DNA from: Kiritimatiellia bacterium
GTDB taxonomy: Bacteria; Verrucomicrobiota; Kiritimatiellia; RFP12; DVOR01
Length of the DNA stretch: 6,998 bases
Direction: 5' to 3'
Assembly: GCA_017457555.1 (NCBI GenBank)
Contig: JAFTHG010000073.1
Span: 1-6,998 of the forward strand
Below the pieces are notes generated by a model. That model made no database searches. It had not been told where the DNA came from and saw nothing but the letters and a program-made list of their open reading frames with translations. This document shows, piece by piece, positions 1-6,608 of the stretch; the first letter of the stretch is position 1; each line of letters starts with the position of its first letter. Made by a program: the position numbers and the translations under genes.

Positions 1-29
1 AGGATTGTGTTAGAAAAAGGTTTTATGGC

Positions 30-58
30 TTGACTATTTTTGATTTGAAGCGTATCAT
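30..58 (+). promoter_or_regulatory. Sigma70-type promoter of the atp operon
   Basis: A TTGACT box at 30-35 (5 of 6 to TTGACA) and a TATCAT box at 53-58 (5 of 6 to TATAAT) are separated by exactly 17 bases, the optimal spacing for a housekeeping sigma factor. Transcription would begin near 64-66, giving a leader of only about 22 bases before atpB. The spacer is AT-rich. There is no extended -10 TG. This places the operon start immediately before atpB, so any atpI- or atpZ-type gene upstream would be outside this transcript or transcribed through it. The boxes are read directly; promoter activity is inferred. Confidence 0.7.
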
Positions 59-87
59 AACCTTATTCATACTTAAGGCAGGAAATT

Positions 88-888
88 ATGCAGGAAAAAC
101 TGGCAGCCTTTTTGGAATATGTAGACCATCATGTGATGCATCACGGCGGTTCGTTGGACGCTTTGACGCACAAAACATGGTTGGAAGATCTCAAAATCGT
201 TGGACAAGATGTCCTTTCTGTACTCCACTTTGACGCATCAATGATTGTGCTTACAGCGTTGATTCTCTGTGCAATCGCATGGTTCGGCAGAAAAAAGATT
301 GGACGCATTCCACAAGGACTTGGCACCGTACTGGAAAGATATGTGCTTTTTGTTCGTGATGAATTCGTTTATCCAAACTTTGGCGGTGCGGAGTATGGGC
401 GACGCTATATTCCCTTCTTCTGCTCAATTTTTCTTTTTATTTTAATTGCCAATTTATTAGGGTTAATCCCACTTTTTACATGCGCAACGGGTAACATCAA
501 TGTTACTGGTGCATTGGCAACAATTTTTCTTTTTATTGCAGTTGCAGGCACCTTGCGTCAGGGTGGTGCCCACGCATTAGTCCACGCACTCCTTCCCTCC
601 GGACTTCCCGGCCCGATGCGCCCTTTCATGTTCTTCATGGAAGTCGTCTCACTCTTTTCGCGAACCTTTGCACTGATGATGCGTCTCTTTGCCAATATGC
701 TCGGCGGTCACGTGGTACTTTATGCAATGGTTTCGCTCACAGCTATCTTCGGGGCGGTTGCAGCGCCCTCGCTCGCGATTGCGATCTGCCTCTATCTCTT
801 TGAAGTCTTCGTAGCCCTCTTGCAGGCTTACGTTTTCACAATCCTTTCTGCAATTTTTATTGGGATGATGGTTCATCCTCAACATTAA
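88..888 (+). CDS. atpB: F1Fo ATP synthase subunit a (proton channel stator)
   Basis: This 266-residue integral membrane protein forms the two half-channels that pass protons to and from the c ring in the cytoplasmic membrane. Hydrophobic segments lie near residues 50-66, 109-130, 139-155, 180-200, 208-230 and 231-260. The essential arginine is Arg199 in LMMRLFANMLGGH, matching E. coli Arg210 in its RLFGNM context. The last helices carry Glu239 and Gln246 (LFEVFVALLQAYVFTIL), the usual polar channel residues. The ATGNINVTGALA stretch (133-144) and HPQH tail resemble PVC/FCB-type subunits. A histidine-rich amphipathic N-terminus (DHHVMHH) precedes the first helix. The ATG at 88 is preceded by AAGG at 75-78 and AGGA at 80-83. 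It is first in the operon, just after the promoter, and is visibly more AT-rich than the later genes. Confidence 0.98.
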   Translation: MQEKLAAFLEYVDHHVMHHGGSLDALTHKTWLEDLKIVGQDVLSVLHFDASMIVLTALILCAIAWFGRKKIGRIPQGLGTVLERYVLFVRDEFVYPNFGGAEYGRRYIPFFCSIFLFILIANLLGLIPLFTCATGNINVTGALATIFLFIAVAGTLRQGGAHALVHALLPSGLPGPMRPFMFFMEVVSLFSRTFALMMRLFANMLGGHVVLYAMVSLTAIFGAVAAPSLAIAICLYLFEVFVALLQAYVFTILSAIFIGMMVHPQH

Positions 889-902
889 CGTACTACTAAA
901 CT

Positions 903-908
903 AAGGAG
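903..908 (+). promoter_or_regulatory. Strong Shine-Dalgarno site for atpE
   Basis: AAGGAG lies six bases before the atpE ATG. It is the best match to the anti-Shine-Dalgarno sequence in the operon. This fits the need for about ten or more c subunits per enzyme while most other subunits are needed once to three times. It also fixes the start: an in-frame TAA at 897-899 excludes any longer N-terminus. Confidence 0.85.
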
Positions 909-914
909 TTCATC

Positions 915-1106
915 ATGAGTCCTATCGGAGCAGGTATCGCCGTTCTTGGAGCTGGTATTGGTATTGGTCTCGCAGCCTATGGAGCACTTACCGGCATGGC
1001 TCGTCAGCCTGAAATCGCTGGAAAATTTCAGACGGCAATGATTATCGCCGGCGCTCTTGTGGAAGGTGTCGCCCTTTTCGCCGTTGTGGTCTGCCTCATG
1101 AAGTAA
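915..1106 (+). CDS. atpE: F1Fo ATP synthase subunit c, unusually short (63 aa)
   Basis: This proteolipid forms the rotating ring of Fo. It folds as a helical hairpin: helix 1 about residues 2-28 with a glycine ladder (Gly12, 14, 16, 18), a polar cytoplasmic loop ARQPE (29-33) that contacts gamma and epsilon, and helix 2 about 36-62. The carboxylate that carries the ion is Glu50 in GALVEGVALF. Compared with the sodium-binding Ilyobacter pattern, the Gln in helix 1 is replaced by Ile17, Ser after the Glu by Gly51 and the Tyr by Phe55, so the site looks proton specific. At 63 residues it is shorter than the usual 70-90, with almost no N- or C-terminal extension. An in-frame stop just upstream rules out a missed start, and the strong ribosome site supports ATG 915. 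Confidence 0.98.
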   Translation: MSPIGAGIAVLGAGIGIGLAAYGALTGMARQPEIAGKFQTAMIIAGALVEGVALFAVVVCLMK

Positions 1107-1116
1107 GAGTGACGCA

Positions 1117-1668
1117 ATGGCAACCGAAACCCAATCTGTTACTGAGCAGCCCATCCCGGAGCAACACAGTTCCGGAGGGGGTGTCTTGGAATTCAACGGC
1201 CAGATGGTGCTGTTGACTTGGGTGGCCTTTTCAATTGCAGCACTCCTTTTGGCAAAACTGTTGTGGAAGCCGATTCTGAACTTCGTTGAGGCGCGCGAAA
1301 CCGAAATTAAGGATGCGCTTGATGATGCTCAGAAAGCACGGCAATCGGCCGCTGAGGCTGATGTTGCAGCAGAAAAAACCATTGAACAGGCGAAATTTGA
1401 AGCCCGTAAGTTAGCCGATGAACAGGCTGCCGCCGCCCGTCAGCTGATTGCGAAGATGGAAGAAGACGCCCGTGAAGCCATTGCCCAACGTAAAAAGGCC
1501 GCCGAAGCGCAACTTCAGACCGAGCGTGAGGATGCGCTCCGCCGTCTGAATGAAAGTGCTGGCGCAGAAATTGCTGGCGCATTGGAGCGCATGCTCCCTG
1601 GTATGCTCACCGACAAGCAACGTCAGGACTATCAGGAAAAGATTGCTGCCGACATCCGCTTTAACTGA
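1117..1668 (+). CDS. atpF: F1Fo ATP synthase subunit b (peripheral stalk)
   Basis: This 183-residue protein dimerises to form the peripheral stalk that holds alpha3beta3 still against the rotor. One transmembrane helix spans about residues 29-49 (MVLLTWVAFSIAALLLAKLLW), followed by the typical KPILNFVEARE boundary. After that comes a long charged, Ala/Glu/Lys/Arg-rich helix to about residue 150 that should form the right-handed coiled coil, and a C-terminal part that binds delta. The segment before the membrane helix is about 28 polar residues, longer than the few residues in E. coli b. There is only one b gene, so a homodimer is expected. It begins 10 bases after atpE; the likely ribosome site TAAGAG (1104-1109) overlaps the atpE stop codon. 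The next Met (residue 30) would cut into the membrane helix and is unlikely as the start. Confidence 0.96.
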   Translation: MATETQSVTEQPIPEQHSSGGGVLEFNGQMVLLTWVAFSIAALLLAKLLWKPILNFVEARETEIKDALDDAQKARQSAAEADVAAEKTIEQAKFEARKLADEQAAAARQLIAKMEEDAREAIAQRKKAAEAQLQTEREDALRRLNESAGAEIAGALERMLPGMLTDKQRQDYQEKIAADIRFN

Positions 1669-1685
1669 TTTTGAAAGACTGCCGT

Positions 1686-2225
1686 ATGTATTACGACGAA
1701 GCTGTCATCCGCCCCTATGCCCGTGCGCTTGTGCTCGCAGCACAAAATCTCGGCATCTTGGCGCGTGTTCGTGGTGACATGGAAGCCTTGCAGGATCAGT
1801 GGGAGGGGTCGAAGGAACTGCGTGACTGGTGCAATACGGCACGCAGTCTCCCTAAAGCCGCCCATGCAGAAATTGTCCATGCGCTCTGGGGAGACACCAT
1901 GGCGCGTCCGACAATGGTGCTTCTTGAAGCGCTTTCAACTGCAGGGCTTTTGTCTGCGATTCCACAAGTCATTTGTGTTTTCCGCCGCTTTGCGGATCGC
2001 ACCGAAGGACGTGTCACGGTGGAGTTTGTCTTTGCGGTAGCACCCTCAAAGGCATTACTGATGTCCTTATCCGAACGCGCCATCGCTGCTTACGGTGAGC
2101 AAACACAGATTCGCGTCCGCACGGATGCTGATTTGGGAGCCGGTTTCATCATTCGGGCCGGCAATACGCAAATTGACGCCTCCCTGAAAGGACGCTTGGC
2201 ACGTCTGCGCCAACTCTTTGCCTGA
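1686..2225 (+). CDS. atpH: F1Fo ATP synthase subunit delta (OSCP-like)
   Basis: This 179-residue soluble protein sits on top of alpha3beta3 and links it to the b dimer. The N-terminal helical domain starts with the family hallmark RPYARAL at residues 9-15. The C-terminal domain ends with DLGAGFIIRAGNTQIDASLKG-type sequence (from residue 149) and RLARLRQLFA, matching the usual GGxxIRxGDxxxDxSxxxRL pattern. An in-frame TTG at 1671 would add five residues but has no ribosome site. ATG 1686 has GAAAGA seven bases upstream and puts RPYA at the normal distance from the N-terminus, so I chose it. The gap to atpF is 17 bases. The middle of the protein is poorly conserved in this family and offers no extra motif. 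Confidence 0.95.
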   Translation: MYYDEAVIRPYARALVLAAQNLGILARVRGDMEALQDQWEGSKELRDWCNTARSLPKAAHAEIVHALWGDTMARPTMVLLEALSTAGLLSAIPQVICVFRRFADRTEGRVTVEFVFAVAPSKALLMSLSERAIAAYGEQTQIRVRTDADLGAGFIIRAGNTQIDASLKGRLARLRQLFA

Positions 2226-2236
2226 AAACTTTAACG

Positions 2237-2263
2237 TGTGTGTCACCAATTCCCAGACACACG
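2237..2263 (+). promoter_or_regulatory. Hairpin in the atpH-atpA gap
   Basis: GTGTGTC (2238-2244) and GACACAC (2256-2262) are perfect inverted repeats around an 11-base loop, and T2237 and G2263 can extend the stem by a wobble pair. A second register using CGTGTGT (2235-2241) and ACACACG (2257-2263) is also possible. No U-run follows, so it is not an intrinsic terminator. It lies in the only gap longer than 26 bases in the operon, 23 bases before the atpA start, where it could protect or process the mRNA or tune atpA translation. Function is inferred. Confidence 0.4.
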
Positions 2264-2285
2264 AACCTCATTAAATGGATTGTCT

Positions 2286-3815
2286 ATGAAGACGCAATTG
2301 AAACCCGATGAGCTTTCTGCCCTGCTCCGTCAGCGCATGGAACAAGCCGACAAGCCGGTGGACACCACTGAATTCGGCACTGTTTTAAGTGTGGGTGACG
2401 GTATCGCTCGCGTGGATGGTTTAACGAATGTCATGTATAACGAACTCGTTGAAACCGAAAATGGCGTAGCAGGTCTTGCATTGAACCTTGAAGAAGATGT
2501 GGTCGGTGTGGCCGTTTTGGACAGCGATGTCAACGTTCGTGAAGGGGATCGCTTCCACAGAACAGGCCGAGTCGTTTCTGTGCCGGCCGGCCCTGCACTC
2601 ACAGGTCGCGTGGTTGATGCATTAGGACGTCCATTAGATGGCAAAGGTCCCATCATCGCTGACACCGAGATGCCGGTTGAAGCTGCGGCCGCATCCATTG
2701 TGGAACGTCGCAATGTTGACACACCGATGCAGACGGGCCTGCTGGCAATCGATGCACTCACGCCCATTGGCCGTGGTCAGCGTGAATTGATCATTGGCGA
2801 TCGTAAGACTGGTAAAACCACCATTGCCGTTGATGCGATCCTCAATCAGAAGGGCGGTGACGTCCACTGTTTCTACGTCGCCATCGGTCAAAAACTCTCA
2901 ACCGTGGCTGCGCTTTGCAAGCAATTGGAATCTGCCGGCGCCATGGCCTACACCACTATCATTGTAGCCGGTGCCTCCGATCCTGCGCCATTGCAGTATC
3001 TCGCCCCCTACTCTGGATGCGCGATGGCTGAATACTGGATGAATCGTGGCGGTCACGCACTGGTAATTTATGATGACTTGACCAAGCATGCACAGGCGTA
3101 TCGCCAGATCTCCCTGCTCTTGCGCCGTCCGCCGGGACGTGAAGCTTTCCCCGGCGACGTCTTCTATCTCCACAGTCGTCTTCTGGAACGTGCCGCCCAG
3201 CTCTCCGATGAAAAGGGTGGCGGCAGTATGACTGCGCTCCCCATTGTTGAAACGCAGGCAAATGACATTTCGGCTTACATCCCGACAAACGTCATCTCCA
3301 TTACCGATGGGCAGATCTTCCTTGAAGCAAGCCTCTTCCACCAAGGGCAGCGCCCTGCCATCAACCCAGGCATCTCGGTTTCCCGTGTGGGTGGCGATGC
3401 ACAGGTAAAGGCGATGAAGAAGGTCGCCGGTCCCCTCCGCGTCTTGCTCGCACAGTACCGCGAGTTGGAAGCTTTCACCTCCTTCTCCTCAGACTTGGAT
3501 GCCGGCACCTTGGAGCAATTGGCCACAGGTCGCGCCCTCATGCACTCCATTCGCCAAATGCCGGGCAGCCCCAAATCGGTCGCAGAACAGGTTGCCATCC
3601 TTTATGCCGGCACCAATAAGTGGTTGGCCGACATTGCAGCAGTCCGTCTACCGGAAGCCTTGAAGGCTCTTGCTACCGCACTTGAAACCTCTAAGACCGG
3701 CCAAACGTATGCTCAACGTTTCCGTGAAAGCCCCGTTTTGGATGACGAATTGAAGGGCTTGCTGGATACGTTGATGCAAGAAGTGCTCACGGCTTACAAT
3801 CCAAAGAGGAAGTAA
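2286..3815 (+). CDS. atpA: F1 ATP synthase subunit alpha
   Basis: The non-catalytic nucleotide-binding subunit of F1, 509 residues, full family length. In order: N-terminal helix and beta-barrel (about 1-95), the nucleotide-binding domain with Walker A GDRKTGKT at 171-178, Walker B region HALVIYDDL around 257-265, the alpha/beta signature PAINPGISVS at 357-366, the arginine finger Arg367 in SVSRVGG that completes the beta catalytic site, and a helical C-terminal domain. Walker A has Lys where many alphas have Gln (GDRQTGKT). ATG 2286 gives MKTQLKPDELSALL, the normal N-terminal helix; a longer GTG start at 2238 falls inside the hairpin and adds an atypical peptide. The ribosome site (TGGAT, 2276-2280) is weak. 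The stop is 3 bases before atpG. Confidence 0.98.
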   Translation: MKTQLKPDELSALLRQRMEQADKPVDTTEFGTVLSVGDGIARVDGLTNVMYNELVETENGVAGLALNLEEDVVGVAVLDSDVNVREGDRFHRTGRVVSVPAGPALTGRVVDALGRPLDGKGPIIADTEMPVEAAAASIVERRNVDTPMQTGLLAIDALTPIGRGQRELIIGDRKTGKTTIAVDAILNQKGGDVHCFYVAIGQKLSTVAALCKQLESAGAMAYTTIIVAGASDPAPLQYLAPYSGCAMAEYWMNRGGHALVIYDDLTKHAQAYRQISLLLRRPPGREAFPGDVFYLHSRLLERAAQLSDEKGGGSMTALPIVETQANDISAYIPTNVISITDGQIFLEASLFHQGQRPAINPGISVSRVGGDAQVKAMKKVAGPLRVLLAQYRELEAFTSFSSDLDAGTLEQLATGRALMHSIRQMPGSPKSVAEQVAILYAGTNKWLADIAAVRLPEALKALATALETSKTGQTYAQRFRESPVLDDELKGLLDTLMQEVLTAYNPKRK

Positions 3816-3818
3816 TCC

Positions 3819-4694
3819 ATGCCCAGTTTGCGCGAATTTAATGAGCGTCTGGCGTCCATGGCAAGCATGCGCCGCGTGACCAGCACGATGAAGTTGGTCG
3901 CCGGTTCGCACTTGCATCGGGTGCAAAGTGACCTCTCGCGCCCGGAAAACTTCACCCGTGCACTTGCAGCGCTCATCCCGATTATGCAGCAACCGCGCTT
4001 CGCAAACCACCGTTTACGGCAGCCACCACCTGAGAAAAACAGCCGCATTCTACTCGTTGTGATGAGTGCCGATCGCGGTCTTTGTGGCGGTTTTAATTCA
4101 GCCGTGGTGCGTTCCGTGCGCGATTTTCATGCTGCTCATGGCGATCGTGCCACAAAGATTGACCACCTCTATGTGGGTCAGAAGGCGGCCAATGCACTGA
4201 AAAGTGAATATCCGGGCATTTTTGACCATGTGCTCCCGGCATCAAGTCACCCCACCGTGACCGATTCTGACCGCGTGGCAAAGTTGGTAATGCGCGTCTT
4301 TTTGTGGAAGATGTATGACGAAGTGTGGTTGATTTCCAACCACTTTGTCAACTCAATGACCAATGATTGTCGCACCGAACGTCTCCTGCCAGATGCACGT
4401 CCTCCTGTTCCAAAAGTAAAGGTAGAGCCTATGCCCCTGCCACGCCTTCTGGAACCCAATGACAATCGTCTGTTGGAGAATCTGGCCTATCTCTGGATTC
4501 AACTCGTGCTCTACTACGCAATGTTGCATTCTGCTACAGGTGAACTCGCCGCACGCGTTATGGCAATGAATAACTCCACCATGAATCTCAATGCGATGGA
4601 GAAAGAATTGCGTACACGGCGTAACCGAGCCCGTCAGGCAGCAATTACGAACGAACTTACTGAAATCGTCTCCGGCGCAGAAGCGCTGAAATAA
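3819..4694 (+). CDS. atpG: F1 ATP synthase subunit gamma (central shaft)
   Basis: This 291-residue protein is the central rotor shaft that turns inside alpha3beta3 and drives the binding changes. The N-terminal helix runs over residues 1-55 (RLASMASMRRVTSTMKLVAGS), the Rossmann-like domain has the family motif SADRGLCGGFNS at 83-94, and the C-terminal helix ends with the gamma signature ITNELTEIVSGAEA (275-288). Near the C-terminal helix the usual MxAATxNA-type stretch reads MAMNNSTMNLNAM, and in the N-terminal helix the basic residue usual after VAAS is His31; both are mild departures. GAGGAAG at 3806-3812, inside the end of atpA, serves as ribosome site seven bases before ATG 3819, suggesting translational coupling with atpA. 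Confidence 0.97.
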   Translation: MPSLREFNERLASMASMRRVTSTMKLVAGSHLHRVQSDLSRPENFTRALAALIPIMQQPRFANHRLRQPPPEKNSRILLVVMSADRGLCGGFNSAVVRSVRDFHAAHGDRATKIDHLYVGQKAANALKSEYPGIFDHVLPASSHPTVTDSDRVAKLVMRVFLWKMYDEVWLISNHFVNSMTNDCRTERLLPDARPPVPKVKVEPMPLPRLLEPNDNRLLENLAYLWIQLVLYYAMLHSATGELAARVMAMNNSTMNLNAMEKELRTRRNRARQAAITNELTEIVSGAEALK

Positions 4695-4705
4695 GGATTA
4701 TCCCC

Positions 4706-6142
4706 ATGGCAGACTCCACTCTCGCAAAAACAGAAGAGAATATCGGCAGCGTCATTCAGGTAATGGGCGCAGTTGTCGACGTGGAATTCCCCTCCGGCAT
4801 CCGTCCACGCCTCTTGACGGCACTGCGAACAACGAACCCGCTCCTGGATGACAAGCCCTACAACCTCGTGCTCGAAGTGGCTCAGCACCTCGGCGACTGC
4901 CGTATCCGCGCCATTGCAATGGGCTCGACGATCGGCTTGGTGCGCGGTGCCCCCGTAAAAGACCTCGGTCGCCCCATGGCAATGCCGGTTGGTAAAGGAA
5001 CTCTCGGCCGCGTGATGAACCTCCTCGGTGACGGCATTGACGGCAAAGGTGACGTGGTTTGCGAAAAGCGTGACCCGATTCACCGTGAGCCCCCAGCCTT
5101 TACTGAACAAAGCCCCGATGCCGAAATCCTCGTCACCGGCATCAAAGTGATTGACCTCCTCACCCCTTACCGCCGCGGCGGTAAGATTGGTCTCTTCGGC
5201 GGCGCAGGTGTGGGTAAAACCGTGTTGATTCAGGAATTGATTCACAATATCGCCATGGGGCACGGCGGTTACTCCGTCTTTGCCGGTGTCGGTGAACGTA
5301 CCCGTGAAGGTACCTCGCTCTATCAGGAAATGGAAGAAGCCGGCGTCTTGGATAAGACCGCCATGGTCTTCGGTCAGATGAATGAACCACCGGGAGCACG
5401 TTCGCGCGTCGCTCTCTCGGCACTCACCGTGGCAGAGCACTTCCGTGACGAGATGAATCAGGACGTGTTGCTCTTCATTGACAACATCTTCCGCTTCACT
5501 CAGGCAGGTGCAGAAGTGTCAGCACTGCTCGGTCGTATTCCCTCGGCAGCAGGCTATCAGCCCTCCCTCTCCACTGAAATGGGCGAACTCCAGGAACGCA
5601 TCACCTCCACCAAGGCCGGATCTATCACCTCCGTGCAGGCCGTCTACGTGCCGGCAGACGACTACACCGACCCCGCCCCGGCCACAACCTTCGCCCACTT
5701 GGATGCGACGACCGAGCTCTCCCGTGCCATTGTGGAAAAAGGCATCTACCCAGCCGTGGACCCCCTGACCTCCACCTCATCCATGCTCGACCCTGCCATC
5801 GTCGGTGAAGAACATATGCGTGTGGCCAACGGTGTCCAGCAATTGCTCCAACGTGCCAAGGAACTCACCGATATTATCGCCATCCTTGGTATGGACGAAC
5901 TCAGCGAAAGCGACAAGATGACCGTTGCCCGTGCCCGTAAGGTGGAGCGCCTTCTCTCGCAACCCTTCCACGTGGCAGAGAAATTCTCCGGCATTCCCGG
6001 TCGCTTCGTCAAACTGGAAGACACCCTCCGCTCCTTCGCAGAAGTGCTGGACGGCAAGTGCGATGACCTCCCCGAAGCCGCCTTCTACATGGTTGGCTCC
6101 ATTGATGATGTCCGTGAAAAGGCGAAAACCATCGCCCGCTGA
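4706..6142 (+). CDS. atpD: F1 ATP synthase subunit beta (catalytic)
   Basis: The catalytic subunit, 478 residues, makes ATP from ADP and phosphate. Visible landmarks in order: beta-barrel domain (about 12-95), Walker A GGAGVGKT at 165-172, the catalytic glutamate Glu197 in GVGERTREG, Walker B LLFIDN with Asp259, the loop GRIPSAAGYQPSLSTEMG (276-293), the alpha/beta signature PAVDPLTSTS at 349-358, and the gamma-contacting lever DELSESD at 397-403, where the canonical DELSEED has Ser in place of the second Glu. About ten extra residues precede the GxVxQVxGxVVDVxFP start. AAGGAT at 4693-4698 overlaps the atpG stop and lies seven bases before ATG 4706. All catalytic residues I can check are present, so the enzyme should be active. 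Confidence 0.99.
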   Translation: MADSTLAKTEENIGSVIQVMGAVVDVEFPSGIRPRLLTALRTTNPLLDDKPYNLVLEVAQHLGDCRIRAIAMGSTIGLVRGAPVKDLGRPMAMPVGKGTLGRVMNLLGDGIDGKGDVVCEKRDPIHREPPAFTEQSPDAEILVTGIKVIDLLTPYRRGGKIGLFGGAGVGKTVLIQELIHNIAMGHGGYSVFAGVGERTREGTSLYQEMEEAGVLDKTAMVFGQMNEPPGARSRVALSALTVAEHFRDEMNQDVLLFIDNIFRFTQAGAEVSALLGRIPSAAGYQPSLSTEMGELQERITSTKAGSITSVQAVYVPADDYTDPAPATTFAHLDATTELSRAIVEKGIYPAVDPLTSTSSMLDPAIVGEEHMRVANGVQQLLQRAKELTDIIAILGMDELSESDKMTVARARKVERLLSQPFHVAEKFSGIPGRFVKLEDTLRSFAEVLDGKCDDLPEAAFYMVGSIDDVREKAKTIAR

Positions 6143-6157
6143 TAGGAACCCCACCCC

Positions 6158-6433
6158 ATGTCCACCGGAACACCCTTCCACTTCTCCATTGAAACGCCCT
6201 CCGGCATCTTCATTGAAGGTGATGACATCACCTCGGTGGAAATTACAACCGATGTCGGCAAACTCGGCATTATGGCCCGACACGAACCCATCGTAGCTGC
6301 GTGCCCGCCCGGTTTAATGCGAATCTGCCAAGGTGGTGAATGGATCACCTTCCGCACCTCGCGCGCAATTCTGGTTGGCGACGGCACCACCGTCAAACTG
6401 CTGACACCGCTTGCCCGTCTTGCTGTGGGCTGA
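6158..6433 (+). CDS. atpC: F1 ATP synthase subunit epsilon, N-terminal domain only
   Basis: Epsilon joins gamma to the c ring. These 91 residues make up the N-terminal beta-sandwich: FHFSIETPSGIFIEG (7-21), SVEITTDVGKLGIMARHEPIVAACPPG (26-52, the usual GxxGIxxxHxPxxxxxxPG pattern) and a last strand TTVKLLTP. The two-helix C-terminal domain (about 45 residues in E. coli-type epsilon) that inhibits ATP hydrolysis is absent. The stop is followed after 20 bases by the terminator, and no other frame after the stop resembles the missing helices, so this is a naturally short protein rather than a recent frameshift. Short epsilons are known in some bacteria such as Chlorobi and Bacteroidota. TAGGAA (6143-6148) is the ribosome site; the gap to atpD is 15 bases. 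Confidence 0.93.
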   Translation: MSTGTPFHFSIETPSGIFIEGDDITSVEITTDVGKLGIMARHEPIVAACPPGLMRICQGGEWITFRTSRAILVGDGTTVKLLTPLARLAVG

Positions 6434-6453
6434 GAAACACCCCTATCCAAAAC

Positions 6454-6492
6454 AACATAGAGGCCGTCCCCAAAAAGGATGGCCTTTATGTT
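6454..6492 (+). terminator. Rho-independent terminator of the atp operon
   Basis: The arms 6454-6469 and 6477-6492 pair over 16 bases without interruption, using two G-U wobbles, around a 7-base CCAAAAA loop. The core AGGCCGTCC/GGATGGCCT is GC-rich and the base is AT-rich. It begins 20 bases after the atpC stop. The tail is poor in U (CTTCCCCC after the stem), though the 3' arm itself is U-rich (TTTATGTT). On the minus strand the tail reads TTGTTTTGG, so it may also work for a convergent transcript. Confidence 0.85.
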
Positions 6493-6531
6493 CTTCCCCC
6501 TCCAGCCGCAATCCACCCCGGCACTCCGCCC

Positions 6532-6543
6532 CTGTTGCAACAG
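6532..6543. repeat. Perfect 12-bp palindrome
   Basis: CTGTTGCAACAG is its own reverse complement, with no mismatch and no spacer. It lies between the operon terminator and the tandem array. It could be a binding site for a dimeric regulator or chance; no adjacent promoter is evident. Confidence 0.35.
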
Positions 6544-6608
6544 CAAGCGCACCACCAAACACCCACTTCAGCCCCCAAACCTGACACACCTGCGCCCTCT
6601 ATGTGCGT

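Noticed and set aside
1..33. Possible 3' end of an upstream gene (ten codons ending at TGA 31-33)
   Set aside because: Too short to recognise, and the stop falls inside the -35 box; open by chance is just as likely.
2238..2285. Alternative GTG start of atpA adding 16 residues
   Set aside because: The added peptide is unlike known alpha N-termini, the start lies in the hairpin, and ATG 2286 gives the normal N-terminal helix.
4634..5440. Minus-strand open frame of 268 codons opposite atpD
   Set aside because: Antisense of a highly conserved beta gene whose codon use leaves the opposite frame open; Cys/His/Gly composition fits no family.
6085..6558. Minus-strand open frame of 157 codons
   Set aside because: It lies opposite atpD/atpC and the terminator, with no recognisable domain; it is a shadow of the real genes.
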